Shown here piece by piece: positions 1-6,805 of a stretch of DNA of 50,031 nt. The translations under genes were made by a program, and so were the position numbers. Position 1 is the stretch's first letter. The number at the start of each line of letters is the position of its first letter. The notes below the pieces were generated by a model that saw nothing but the letters and a program-made list of their open reading frames with translations, had not been told where the DNA came from and did not search any database. The DNA is from Corynebacterium sp. HMSC29G08. GTDB lineage: Bacteria > Actinomycetota > Actinomycetes > Mycobacteriales > Mycobacteriaceae. Location of the stretch: contig NZ_KV786223.1 in NCBI RefSeq assembly GCF_001806875.1, positions 1-50,031 of the forward strand. The letters run 5' to 3'.

Positions 1-87
1 CCACCACATGAATGTGCCTGGCCTAGGGCTGGTTTTTCGTTTATGCCCTTGCCTAAGACCAACAAGCCACCCGGAGACAGGCTGCCT

Positions 88-277
88 ACTAGCAGATAAC
101 GAAACCACGCCTGCAAAACCCCAGGTGGAATGTGTAGACACACCACTGTTTCCGTGTTGTGTGCTAGCAGAGCCCCCGCAAACCAGGCTGACCACTAGCA
201 GATAACGAAAACAAGCCGGCATACCCCCAGGTCGAATGTATAGACACAGCACCGTTTCTGCGTTGTGTGCTAGGAGA
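88..277. repeat. Two direct copies of an 84-bp intergenic element
   Basis: Copies lie at 88-171 and 194-277, and the repeat period is 106 bp because flanking bases (CAGGCTG before each copy) are also shared. Each copy opens with CTAGCAGATAACGAAA, has a central CCCAGGT(G/C)GAATGT and ends in GTTGTGTGCTAG, so the ends form a short inverted pair CTAGCA/TGCTAG. An inverted relative lies at 34261-34340. The whole stretch 1-304 has no credible gene: a 65-codon frame at 8-205 runs through the repeat. No transposase is nearby. The element could be a MITE-like remnant, a protein-binding array or a structured RNA; the sequence does not decide. Confidence 0.75.
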
Positions 278-304
278 CCATCACGACGCTGGTTTTTGTT
301 AGGT

Positions 305-1264
305 CTACAGGCTGAAAGAGCGGGGCTCGCCAGTCAGGGGGTCCGTAAAGGCCAAGCCCGTGCAGCGCAAACACATCGGCGTTGAAAAGTCCTCTGCATC
401 TGGCGGGAGCAGGGTGGGGTAGATGGTGTCGCCAAGAATAGGGGCGGCTTCTGCCATCATCTGTAGCCGAAGTTGGTGCGTACGGCCAGTAATCGGGTGC
501 AGCACATAACGGGCAAGCGGCGTATCCACTCCATACAGTTCTTGCAATGAGCGTTCCTCAGCAGGATCTAGCCGGGAGACCGCGGCAACCTCAGTATGCG
601 AGTTCGGCTCAAGGTCGGCAAGGATAGACCCGGCGGGCTCGCCAGCAACCTTGACCAGGTGGTGCGACCACTCGGTAGGCGTTGCCACATCAACGAAGGG
701 CGCGATCGCCTCATACATCTTGTCCACTTCGCGGCGGGCAAAGAGTTCTTGGTAAGGGCCGCGGGCGTGGCGTCGCTTAGTAAAAAGCAACAGCCCCGAC
801 GTGCCGCGATCCAGCCGGTGAGCTGGTGTGAGATCCTCATTGCCCGTGGCGCGGCGAAGGCGCACGGTGGCGGTTTCGGTGATGTGGGAGGCGCGTGGCA
901 TCGTCGCTAAGAAAGGCGGCTTATCTACAACCAGAATGGTGTCATCCTCAAACACCGTGCTTATTTCATACGGCACTGGTTTTTCGGGGGCTGGCCGCCG
1001 GTAGAAAAAGACGTCGGTGTCCGGGGCGAGCCATTCCTCCGGGGAGATAGCAGTTGCGTCACGACGCACCACGTGCCCCGCATGAAAACGCTCTTCAACA
1101 GCGGAAAAGTCATCCTCTGGGTGACGATGGCGCTGGGTAGAAACCAAATGCCACAAAAAATCAATCGCGCGCACGCCAGGTCCCTCGGGAACGCGGGCTC
1201 GTGAAGCACCCAATCCACCCCGAGGAGGCAGTGGGGGCTCAGACTTCCGTTTCGCGCGTGCCAT
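305..1264 (-). CDS. RluA/RsuA-family RNA pseudouridine synthase
   Basis: 319 residues. It isomerises uridine to pseudouridine in RNA, most likely rRNA or tRNA. The catalytic signature HRLDRGTSGLLL starts near residue 149 with the nucleophilic Asp at 151-152, and VVDKP (about 112) and the late HPITGRTHQLR block are the other conserved RluA motifs. The N-terminal 90 residues are basic and corynebacterial in style. The start is set at MARAKRK; an in-frame ATG at 1276 would add four residues, while the open frame beyond it runs antisense into other genes and is not used. It is divergent from the 48-residue gene at 1285 with only 20 bp between starts. The target position cannot be deduced from sequence alone. 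Confidence 0.9.
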   Translation of the reverse strand: MARAKRKSEPPLPPRGGLGASRARVPEGPGVRAIDFLWHLVSTQRHRHPEDDFSAVEERFHAGHVVRRDATAISPEEWLAPDTDVFFYRRPAPEKPVPYEISTVFEDDTILVVDKPPFLATMPRASHITETATVRLRRATGNEDLTPAHRLDRGTSGLLLFTKRRHARGPYQELFARREVDKMYEAIAPFVDVATPTEWSHHLVKVAGEPAGSILADLEPNSHTEVAAVSRLDPAEERSLQELYGVDTPLARYVLHPITGRTHQLRLQMMAEAAPILGDTIYPTLLPPDAEDFSTPMCLRCTGLAFTDPLTGEPRSFSL

Positions 1265-1284
1265 GATGTAGTACATTATCGGCC

Positions 1285-1431
1285 ATGGATCTTGCAGCAA
1301 TACTCGAACCAGTACTGGCTTTCTTCCGTGAAGGTGTAGGCAAAGGCATTGCCGATATCCTCGCGGCACTCTATGACCTGTTCTACCCCGCCAACGCGGA
1401 ACCCGCGCACCCCGTGGAGCTGCCGAAGTAA
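1285..1431 (+). CDS. Small amphipathic 48-residue protein, unknown function
   Basis: The frame runs ATG GAT CTT ... CCG AAG TAA and gives 48 residues beginning MDLAAILEPVLAFFREGVG, with a C-terminal HPVELPK tail. The middle alternates hydrophobic and small residues like a single amphipathic helix, a size and style comparable to small corynebacterial cell-envelope proteins (PorA/PorH class), although I see no specific match. TACATT at 1272-1277 lies 7 nt before the ATG, fitting a leaderless transcript, and the gene fills the gap between the divergent pseudouridine synthase and the stress protein downstream. Function is unknown. Confidence 0.6.
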   Translation: MDLAAILEPVLAFFREGVGKGIADILAALYDLFYPANAEPAHPVELPK

Positions 1432-1469
1432 GCTGGAAGTAAAAGCGTAGGAAGGGAAAGGATCGGATC

Positions 1470-2378
1470 ATGTCCGAGGAAGAGCAAGTACGCAGCACCG
1501 ACGTTGTTGTAGCAGTAGACGGCAGTCCGGCATCAAACAACGCAGTTCGTTGGGCAGCTAACACTGCAGCGAAGCGCAACGTAGCGTTGCGCCTTGCATC
1601 TAGCTACACCATGCCGCAGTTCCTGTACGCAGAGGGCATGGTCCCGCCACAAGAGCTCTATGATGACCTCCAGCGTGAGACCATGCAGAAGATTGATGAC
1701 GCTCGTGCGCTCGCACTTGAAGTCGCGCCTGAACTGCGTATTGGCCACGCCGTGGCGGAAAGCTCGCCGATTGACATGCTGCTGGAGTTGTCTCGTGATG
1801 CCGGCATGATCGCCATGGGCTCGCGCGGTCTCGGCGGGTTGTCTGGCGTGATGCTTGGTTCCGTCTCTGGCGCCGTGGTATCCCACGCATACTGCCCGGT
1901 TGTGGTAGTGCGTGAAGATAACGCGGTGACCGAGGCGAACAAGTACGGCCCGGTTGTTGTTGGTATTGACGGTTCTGAGGTTTCCCAGCGCGCCGCTGAA
2001 GTTGCGTTTGAAGAAGCACAAGCCCGCGGCGCAGAGCTTGTAGCGGTGCACACGTGGATTGATACGCACGTACCGGCGCCGGGTGCCGGGTTCGCCATCA
2101 CGGAGGACCGTTGGCAGGAGGTTCACGACGAGCAGGCGGAACTTCTGGACATCTATCTGCGTGAAGTAGGCGAAAAATTCCCGGACGTTCAGGTCAAGCG
2201 CGTGATCACCCGCGACCGCCCGGTGCGTGCTCTGACGGAAGCCGCAGAAAACGCGCAGCTGCTGGTCACGGGCTCGCATGGCCGTGGTGGCTTCAAGGGA
2301 ATGCTACTTGGATCCACCTCGCGTGCGCTGCTTCAGTCAGCACCGTGCCCGATGATGGTCGTGCGGTACAACGCCTAG
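1470..2378 (+). CDS. Universal stress protein with two Usp domains
   Basis: 302 residues formed by two UspA domains in tandem (about 1-150 and 155-300). Each starts with a strand ending in VAVDGS or VGIDGS and each carries the ATP-binding glycine pattern G-2x-G-9x-G-S/T: GSRGLGGLSGVMLGSVSG in the first and GSHGRGGFKGMLLGSTSR in the second. Both copies therefore look able to bind ATP, as in actinobacterial dormancy or stress Usps. It is cytoplasmic. The ATG follows a purine-rich GGAAAGGATCG. The molecular role of these proteins is generally unclear beyond stress adaptation. It is followed by a small membrane protein 62 bp downstream. Confidence 0.92.
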   Translation: MSEEEQVRSTDVVVAVDGSPASNNAVRWAANTAAKRNVALRLASSYTMPQFLYAEGMVPPQELYDDLQRETMQKIDDARALALEVAPELRIGHAVAESSPIDMLLELSRDAGMIAMGSRGLGGLSGVMLGSVSGAVVSHAYCPVVVVREDNAVTEANKYGPVVVGIDGSEVSQRAAEVAFEEAQARGAELVAVHTWIDTHVPAPGAGFAITEDRWQEVHDEQAELLDIYLREVGEKFPDVQVKRVITRDRPVRALTEAAENAQLLVTGSHGRGGFKGMLLGSTSRALLQSAPCPMMVVRYNA

Positions 2379-2440
2379 AAGGGCATAATGGGATCTTGGC
2401 AAGTAGTCATACCAATTATTTGTGAAAGGACACTGAAACT

Positions 2441-2710
2441 ATGACTCCTACTCTTGGATTTCTTGGCTGGATTATTCTCGGCGGCCTGGCTGGCTGGGTA
2501 GCCTCTAGGATTCAAAACCGTGATGCCCAGATGGGTATTGGTTTGAACATCCTTGTTGGTATTGTCGGCGGCCTCATCGGCGGCTGGCTGCTTACCTTGG
2601 TTGGCTTCCAGGTTGCGGACCGTGGCTTTATCTTTAGCTTCCTCACGTGCCTGCTGGGTGCGGTGGTGTTGCTGTGGATTGTGAACAAGGTTACCGGTCA
2701 TAAGAAATAG
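2441..2710 (+). CDS. GlsB/YeaQ/YmgE family small membrane protein
   Basis: 89 residues with three hydrophobic helices (about 3-20, 28-55 and 65-83). Glycine-rich helices (GWIILGGLAGWVASRI, LVGIVGGLIGGWLL) are typical of the so-called transglycosylase-associated family, which are stress-inducible inner-membrane proteins of unknown mechanism. The ATG is preceded by GAAAGGA. It lies directly after the Usp protein, so a shared stress role is plausible, and it is followed by a strong hairpin at 2742-2779. Confidence 0.88.
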   Translation: MTPTLGFLGWIILGGLAGWVASRIQNRDAQMGIGLNILVGIVGGLIGGWLLTLVGFQVADRGFIFSFLTCLLGAVVLLWIVNKVTGHKK

Positions 2711-2741
2711 TCCACGCATGTAGCGTTTGACGTAGTTAGAG

Positions 2742-2779
2742 ATTCCCCCGGGTTACTTGAAAGGTAGCTCCGGGGGAAT
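2742..2779 (+). terminator. Rho-independent terminator after the YeaQ-type gene
   Basis: A perfect 10-bp stem, ATTCCCCCGG at 2742-2751 paired with CCGGGGGAAT at 2770-2779, encloses an 18-nt loop and is followed by TTATTTG. It lies 31 nt after the stop codon and upstream of the TetR gene. Confidence 0.8.
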
Positions 2780-2821
2780 TTATTTGTTGGTGCTCATTGC
2801 ACGATTTGCCACCCGGAGTAA

Positions 2822-2845
2822 TATGAACGTACCGGTTTGTCTATA
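2822..2845. promoter_or_regulatory. Candidate TetR autoregulatory operator
   Basis: A 24-bp imperfect palindrome, TATnnACnnACCGGTnnGTnnATA, pairs 8 of its 12 symmetric positions around a perfect ACCGGT core. It ends 16 nt before the GTG of the TetR gene and overlaps the likely promoter. Position and symmetry fit self-repression, but this is inference. Confidence 0.45.
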
Positions 2846-2861
2846 AGAAAGGGAAACGTAG

Positions 2862-3494
2862 GTGGCATCCTCAGACGCGGCAAAGAAGAAGCCTGCTCCG
2901 CGGCGTCGTAATCGACCGAGCCCGAGGCAGCGCCTTCTGGACGCGGCGACGAAGCTTTTCAACGAGGAAGGCATCCGCGTCATCGGTATCGACCGCGTGC
3001 TGCGCGAAGCAGACGTGGCCAAAGCCTCCCTGTATTCCCTGCTGGGCTCTAAAGACAACCTGGTGGTTGCCTACCTTGAGCGTATGGACGAGCAGTATCG
3101 TCAACGCTGGCAGGAACGCGCCGACCAGGCGCCGGACTTGGATGGAAAAATCCTCGTCTTTTTTGACATGGCGATTGATGAAGAGCCGGAGAAGAACTTC
3201 CGCGGATCCCCCTTCTTCAACGCGGCAACCGAATACCCGCGTCCGGAAACCGAGTCTGAAAAACGCATTGTGGAAACCAGCCTGGACCACAGGCGTTGGA
3301 TGCACTCCACGCTCACCCGCCTTTTGACGGAAAAGAACGGCTACGACTCTGCAGCGCAGGCCGATGAACTGCTGATCTACTTGGATGGTGGCTTGGCGGG
3401 TGCACGGTTTACCCAGAGCGTTACTCCCTTGGAGAAAGCCCGCGAATTAGCCAAGAACGAACTCGGCGCGCCCCCCGCAGACTACTCGATCTAA
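2862..3494 (+). CDS. TetR/AcrR-family transcriptional regulator
   Basis: 210 residues. A basic N-terminal tail (KKKPAPRRRNRP) leads into a TetR helix-turn-helix at about 22-72 (RQRLLDAATKLFNEEGIRVIG, then DVAKASLYSLLGSKDNLVVAYL). The remaining helices form the ligand and dimer domain. The GTG start has GAAAGGGAAACG upstream. The candidate operator at 2822-2845 suggests autoregulation. The only neighbour likely to be a target is the convergent yidC-like pseudogene, whose end overlaps this gene's last 4 bp, so the regulon is unknown. Confidence 0.9.
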   Translation: MASSDAAKKKPAPRRRNRPSPRQRLLDAATKLFNEEGIRVIGIDRVLREADVAKASLYSLLGSKDNLVVAYLERMDEQYRQRWQERADQAPDLDGKILVFFDMAIDEEPEKNFRGSPFFNAATEYPRPETESEKRIVETSLDHRRWMHSTLTRLLTEKNGYDSAAQADELLIYLDGGLAGARFTQSVTPLEKARELAKNELGAPPADYSI

Positions 3495-4113
3495 TCCTGC
3501 TCGTCGGCCTGTCCAGCAGCCTTTTGCTCTTCGCGCTCCTTTTTGCGCAGCAGCTCAAGCTCGCGCCGTGCCGCTGAGCGCTCGCTCCAGCATCGTGCGG
3601 TTGCGGACCTGGTTAATCAGCAGGTTTCCGGAGGTAAACACCGCAGCCATGACGATAAACGGCAGCGCCACTTTCAGCGTGGCCTCCTGAGTAGTGCCAA
3701 GGAATGCGAACTGGGACTCATCCATGGCTACGTAGGCGGAAAGCGGTACGTCGAAAAATGTGGTGTCGCGGAAGGAGGCAATCTCGGCGTCTGCAAGCAC
3801 GCCGATCTTGCGGCCCGCAGAGGCATCCGGTACAGACATCCACTGCAACAGCTGGTACAAACCAAGAAACACCGGGACCTGTACAAACACCGGCACGCAG
3901 CCGGCAAGTCGGTTGTATCCGTGATCTTTTTGGATCTGCTTGCGCGCCTCCTGTTCCGCACGCAAAGGGCAAAATCAGCAAGCGCACGGAGATCACCAGC
4001 AGAAACAGCGAGGCAACCTATGCGGCGCTCGACTCCGCGCCGAGGACCCCGGCCAGCAGCCAGTGCCAGAACTTCATCACGGCTGACACTGGGTACACGA
4101 GCATTTCCAGCAT
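3491..4113 (-). pseudogene. Decayed YidC/Oxa1-type membrane insertase
   Basis: The reading starts MLEMLVYPVSAVMKFWHWL, hits an in-frame TAG at 4018-4020 where YidC proteins usually have Trp, then resumes VASLFLLVISVRLLILPF. A frame change near 3965 continues as LRAEQEARKQIQKDHGYNRLAGCVPVFVQVP..., the conserved Oxa1 core. A further frame change near 3575-3590 leads into ELELLRKKEREEQKAAGQ and a TAG at 3491-3493. About 30-40 residues of the usual cytoplasmic loop between LPF and the core are also missing. One nonsense codon, two frameshifts and a deletion make it non-functional. Intact copies insert proteins into the inner membrane; the cell's main YidC is normally near the replication origin, so this is probably a lost paralogue. 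Confidence 0.85.
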
Positions 4114-4131
4114 GTGCGTTAATGTTAGGCC

Positions 4132-5028
4132 ATGCAATCGGCAACCATGGGAGCGGCAACGGGCGGGGCACCTCAACCGTTTTGGCCGAGTGAAAACTTG
4201 AGCGAAAACTTGAGCGAGAACTCAGGCAACAAGGCACGCAAGTCCGTGCGCATCACCCCTGGCCTGGTCATTGGTGAGGTGCTGCTGACCGTCGGTGCGG
4301 TGCTGTTGCTGTTTGCGTTCTATGAGTCGTTTTGGACCAACATTGCCTCCGGCAAGATGCAAGATGATGCGCAGTCGCGGCTTGAAGAGGTGTGGGAGGA
4401 AAACTGGGTCAACCCCCGCTCCGTGCACGCGCCAGTGGAGGGTGATGCGTTTGCCCGCATGTACATTCCCTCCTTTGGCCCGGATTACCGCTTCGCCATC
4501 ATTGAGGGTGTGGATCCGACGGCGCTGCTCGCCGGCCCAGGTCGCTACCCCGGCACGCAGATGCCTGGTGAACCTGGCAACTTCGCCGTGGCAGGTCACC
4601 GCGTGGGCAAAGGCGCGCCGTTTAACGACCTAGGCCAGCTCAATGCCTGCGACGCGATTGTGGTTGAGACTCAGACCCAGTGGGTCACCTACCGCGTGTT
4701 GCCGATGGAGGGGGATGCGGAGCTTCGTCGCTTATCGACGTCCACGTGCCTCCCACCCGAGCTCAACGAACGCATGGCAACCGGCGACTATGCATCGGTG
4801 CTTGGCCGACACATCACGCTGCCGAATGACATCAACGTGGTCAACCCCATGCCGGAAACCCCGTCGACGGAAGTGGTGCCGGGCATGGAGTCCATCCTGA
4901 CGTTGACTACGTGCCACCCGCAGTTCTCCAACAAGGAGCGCATGATCGTCCACGCGGTGAAGACGGAGGCGATGCCCAAAACCCCGGACGGTAGTGGTGA
5001 ACTGCCCGCTGCAATGACTGAAGGCTAA
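4132..5028 (+). CDS. Class E sortase
   Basis: 298 residues. It is a membrane-anchored transpeptidase that cleaves sorting signals (LAXTG type in class E) and attaches proteins to the cell wall. There is one N-terminal helix at about 44-64. The catalytic triad is visible: His156 (VAGHRVGKGAPF), Cys261 (LTLTTCHPQFSNKER) and Arg270. A 12-bp tandem repeat near the start encodes SENLSENLSEN in the cytosolic tail. TAATGT at 4120-4125 lies 6 nt before the ATG, fitting a leaderless mRNA. It is followed after 17 nt by a 50-residue membrane protein, an arrangement common in actinobacteria. No sortase substrate is seen in the window, so this is probably a housekeeping enzyme. Confidence 0.92.
   Translation: MQSATMGAATGGAPQPFWPSENLSENLSENSGNKARKSVRITPGLVIGEVLLTVGAVLLLFAFYESFWTNIASGKMQDDAQSRLEEVWEENWVNPRSVHAPVEGDAFARMYIPSFGPDYRFAIIEGVDPTALLAGPGRYPGTQMPGEPGNFAVAGHRVGKGAPFNDLGQLNACDAIVVETQTQWVTYRVLPMEGDAELRRLSTSTCLPPELNERMATGDYASVLGRHITLPNDINVVNPMPETPSTEVVPGMESILTLTTCHPQFSNKERMIVHAVKTEAMPKTPDGSGELPAAMTEG
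4188..4223 (+). repeat. 12-bp tandem repeat x3 inside the sortase gene
   Basis: Units GAGTGAAAACTT, GAGCGAAAACTT and GAGCGAGAACTC are adjacent and in frame, encoding SEN(L) three times in the cytoplasmic tail before the membrane helix. They look like slipped-strand duplications. Confidence 0.85.
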
Positions 5029-5045
5029 CGGAAAGGCGCTAGGAC

Positions 5046-5198
5046 ATGTACTCGTACTTGTGGAGCAAACTGCCCGGCACCCCGCCGGTGAAGTGGCTGA
5101 TCACCATCGTGATTGTGGTGGCGGTGTTCCTGCTTCTGATGAACGTGGTGTTTCCCTGGGTGTCCTCGTTCATGCCGTACAACGACGTCGCTGTTTAA
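5046..5198 (+). CDS. 50-residue membrane protein next to sortase E
   Basis: The ATG-to-TAA frame gives 50 residues starting MYSYLWSKLPGTPPVKWLI, with one strongly hydrophobic helix (LITIVIVVAVFLLLMNVVFPWV) and a short polar tail ending NDVAV. GAAAGGCGCTAGG precedes the start. It lies 17 nt after the sortase gene and is surely co-transcribed with it. Similar tiny proteins occur beside class E sortases in other actinobacteria; the role is unknown, possibly accessory to the sortase. The stop codon lies in a 12-bp tandem repeat. Confidence 0.75.
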   Translation: MYSYLWSKLPGTPPVKWLITIVIVVAVFLLLMNVVFPWVSSFMPYNDVAV

Positions 5199-5222
5199 GT
5201 CGCTGTTTAAGCCGCCGTTTAG
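5187..5222. repeat. 12-bp tandem repeat across two convergent stop codons
   Basis: GTCGCTGTTTAA at 5187-5198 and 5199-5210 is followed by the variant GCCGCCGTTTAG at 5211-5222. The first copy carries the stop of the 50-residue gene, and the last supplies the stop of the convergent Nudix-LOG gene. Confidence 0.85.
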
Positions 5223-6223
5223 ATCCAGCGGGGTACTGGCGGAATCCAGGTTTGGAAGCGGGTGAGGAGGTTCGCGGGGGCGTCGTCAAGCAGTAAATGC
5301 TCCCGGTCCGTAGCCCGCACGAAGCCCTGGGCAACCATATGATCCACCATGGTGGTAAGCGGGCGCCAGAACTCGGAGCCCAGCAGCCCGATGGGGATGG
5401 GGTTGAGGCCGAGTTGTTGGGACGTCCAGGCATCAAAGAGCTCATCAAGCGTGCCCACGCCGCCGGGGAGTGCGATGATGCCGTCCGCAAGCTCGCTCAT
5501 GCGGATTTTACGCTCCGCCATGGTGCCAACCAGTTCAAGTTCATCTAGCTCGTCATACTTCAGCTCATAGTTGGCCAGGTGTGTGGTGAGCACGCCGTGG
5601 GTGCGACCGCCCGCGTCATGCGCGCCGGAGGCGACCTGGCCCATGAGTCCCAGCTTGGAGCCGCCGTAGACCAGCGTGATGCCGGCCTTGGCAAGTGCCT
5701 GGCCGAGCGCGTAGGCAAGTTCGCTCGTGGCGGGGTCGGTGGCGTCGCGGGCGCCGGCGAAGACTGTAACCGCCTTGAGGGCGCGTGGGCGAAGCGCCGG
5801 GAAGATACGGGTGGCAAGCAGCGGCGCAAGCTCATAACCAGCGGTATCCGCCGGGTGGATCCAGTCCACCTCAGCGATTTCAGCGGCCGGCTGCGGCTGG
5901 GCGCCCACCCGCTCCAGCACGTCGGCTGGGGCTGCGAAGACAGTAGAGGTCACCGTGTGGCCGGGCTCGTTGGATGCCTCGGCAGAAAACTGGCCGAGGA
6001 GCCCAAGTTGGTGCCGATCCAGGTTGAGACCGACCTCTTCTAACGTTTCGCGCAGGGCCGCGTCCAGCGGCGATTCGCCTGCTTCAAGCTTGCCGCCCGG
6101 TAGCTGGAAGCGGGGGCTGGACTTTTTACGCACGCACAGCACCGCGCCCTGGGGGTTGCGGATCACTACGGCGGCGACGCGGATGTTTGGTTGAGTCGCT
6201 GGTTGAGTCACTGGTTGAGTCAC
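5219..6223 (-). CDS. Nudix hydrolase fused to a LOG (TIGR00730) domain
   Basis: 334 residues. Residues 13-140 form a Nudix domain with a full Nudix box (GGKLEAGESPLDAALRETLEEVGL, 43-66), so it should hydrolyse a nucleoside-diphosphate derivative. Residues 150-334 form a LOG domain, the cytokinin riboside 5'-monophosphate phosphoribohydrolase fold, with MAERKIRM (235-242) and PGGVGTLDE (253-261). A single chain would combine nucleotide pyrophosphatase and N-glycosidase-like cleavage of AMP-type nucleotides. The GTG start overlaps the stop of the upstream lipoprotein gene (GTGA), indicating coupling; TAACCT lies 6 nt upstream too. The first 12 residues come from a 12-bp repeat (TQPVTQPATQP), so the exact start is uncertain. 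The substrate is unknown. Confidence 0.9.
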   Translation of the reverse strand: MTQPVTQPATQPNIRVAAVVIRNPQGAVLCVRKKSSPRFQLPGGKLEAGESPLDAALRETLEEVGLNLDRHQLGLLGQFSAEASNEPGHTVTSTVFAAPADVLERVGAQPQPAAEIAEVDWIHPADTAGYELAPLLATRIFPALRPRALKAVTVFAGARDATDPATSELAYALGQALAKAGITLVYGGSKLGLMGQVASGAHDAGGRTHGVLTTHLANYELKYDELDELELVGTMAERKIRMSELADGIIALPGGVGTLDELFDAWTSQQLGLNPIPIGLLGSEFWRPLTTMVDHMVAQGFVRATDREHLLLDDAPANLLTRFQTWIPPVPRWI

Positions 6224-6226
6224 AGT
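6191..6226 (-). repeat. 12-bp tandem repeat x3 at the Nudix-LOG start
   Basis: On the minus strand the units read (G/C)(T/C)GACTCAACCA and encode VTQP/ATQP. Two of them carry GTG in the start frame, so the repeat itself multiplies possible start codons. Confidence 0.8.
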
Positions 6227-6792
6227 CCCAGGTTAGCGATAACTTGCTCCGCAACAAGCTGTGCCTTGACGGATTCGTTCTGGTTGGTAAACACCACTAC
6301 TGCCGTGTTGCCGTGTGCTACGGCGTAGCCGGCACCGAGGCGGCCGGGCACGTCGCCGCCTCCGTGGCGTCCGCCGTTCCACCCTTCTGGCTGGTCGGCG
6401 GGTGCGGTGGTGTCTATTGGCATGGCCCAGTCCACTACTGCCATCGCTTCTGGTGGGCTGGGCATGTGGCGCACAAACACGGTCAGTTGCGGCTCTGGGG
6501 GATAGGACCAGTATTGGCAGGCGGGTGGGTTGAAGCGTTCGTCGATGCCTACGCCTGTGACGCGTTGGCCGTTGGTGTCTGCCACCCATTGCGTGTCCAG
6601 GTAGGGGCAGTCGACCCAGCCGTTGCGGTCTGTGCCCGGCAGTGCGTCTAACGGCAGGCCGTCGCCGGCGGGAGATTCGACGCTTTCCGGTGCGTCGGGA
6701 TTGTCCGACGCACTGTCCGTGCCGGGGTTGTCGCCGCCCGCGCACCCCGCCAGGGCCGCGCACAGGAGCAGGGTGGGTAGTCTCAAACGCAT
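6220..6792 (-). CDS. Secreted lipoprotein, DUF2020-like
   Basis: 190 residues. A signal peptide MRLRLPTLLLCAALAGC ends in a lipobox with Cys17 as the lipidated residue, followed by an Asp/Ser/Pro-rich linker. The mature part (CPYLDTQWVADTNGQRVTGV..., PACQYWSYPPEPQLTVFVRH) resembles the DUF2020 family of corynebacterial lipoproteins, of unknown function. The start is fixed by the lipobox; upstream frame extensions are not used. TAGTCT lies 7 nt before the ATG, and the ATG overlaps that of the divergent histidine kinase. It is coupled to the Nudix-LOG gene through a GTGA overlap. The family assignment is moderate. Confidence 0.8.
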   Translation of the reverse strand: MRLRLPTLLLCAALAGCAGGDNPGTDSASDNPDAPESVESPAGDGLPLDALPGTDRNGWVDCPYLDTQWVADTNGQRVTGVGIDERFNPPACQYWSYPPEPQLTVFVRHMPSPPEAMAVVDWAMPIDTTAPADQPEGWNGGRHGGGDVPGRLGAGYAVAHGNTAVVVFTNQNESVKAQLVAEQVIANLGL

Positions 6793-6805
6793 GAGCTCCA
6801 GACTA
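6778..6805. promoter_or_regulatory. Symmetric divergent leaderless promoter pair with overlapping start codons
   Basis: On the plus strand TAGTCT (6778-6783), then 7 nt, then ATG (6791-6793) of the kinase. On the minus strand TAGTCT (6805-6800), then 7 nt, then ATG (6792-6790) of the lipoprotein. The arrangement is symmetric around the CATG at 6790-6793, so each -10 hexamer lies inside the other gene's first codons. Both mRNAs would be leaderless, and the two polymerases would exclude one another. Confidence 0.6.

Noticed and set aside
8..205. 65-codon frame at the left edge
   Set aside because: It passes through the repeat element and has no protein-like features.
88..277. CRISPR array
   Set aside because: Only two long (84-bp) copies with a 22-bp gap, and no cas genes.
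1533..2279. 248-codon minus-strand frame
   Set aside because: It is antisense to the double-Usp gene and has no protein-like features.
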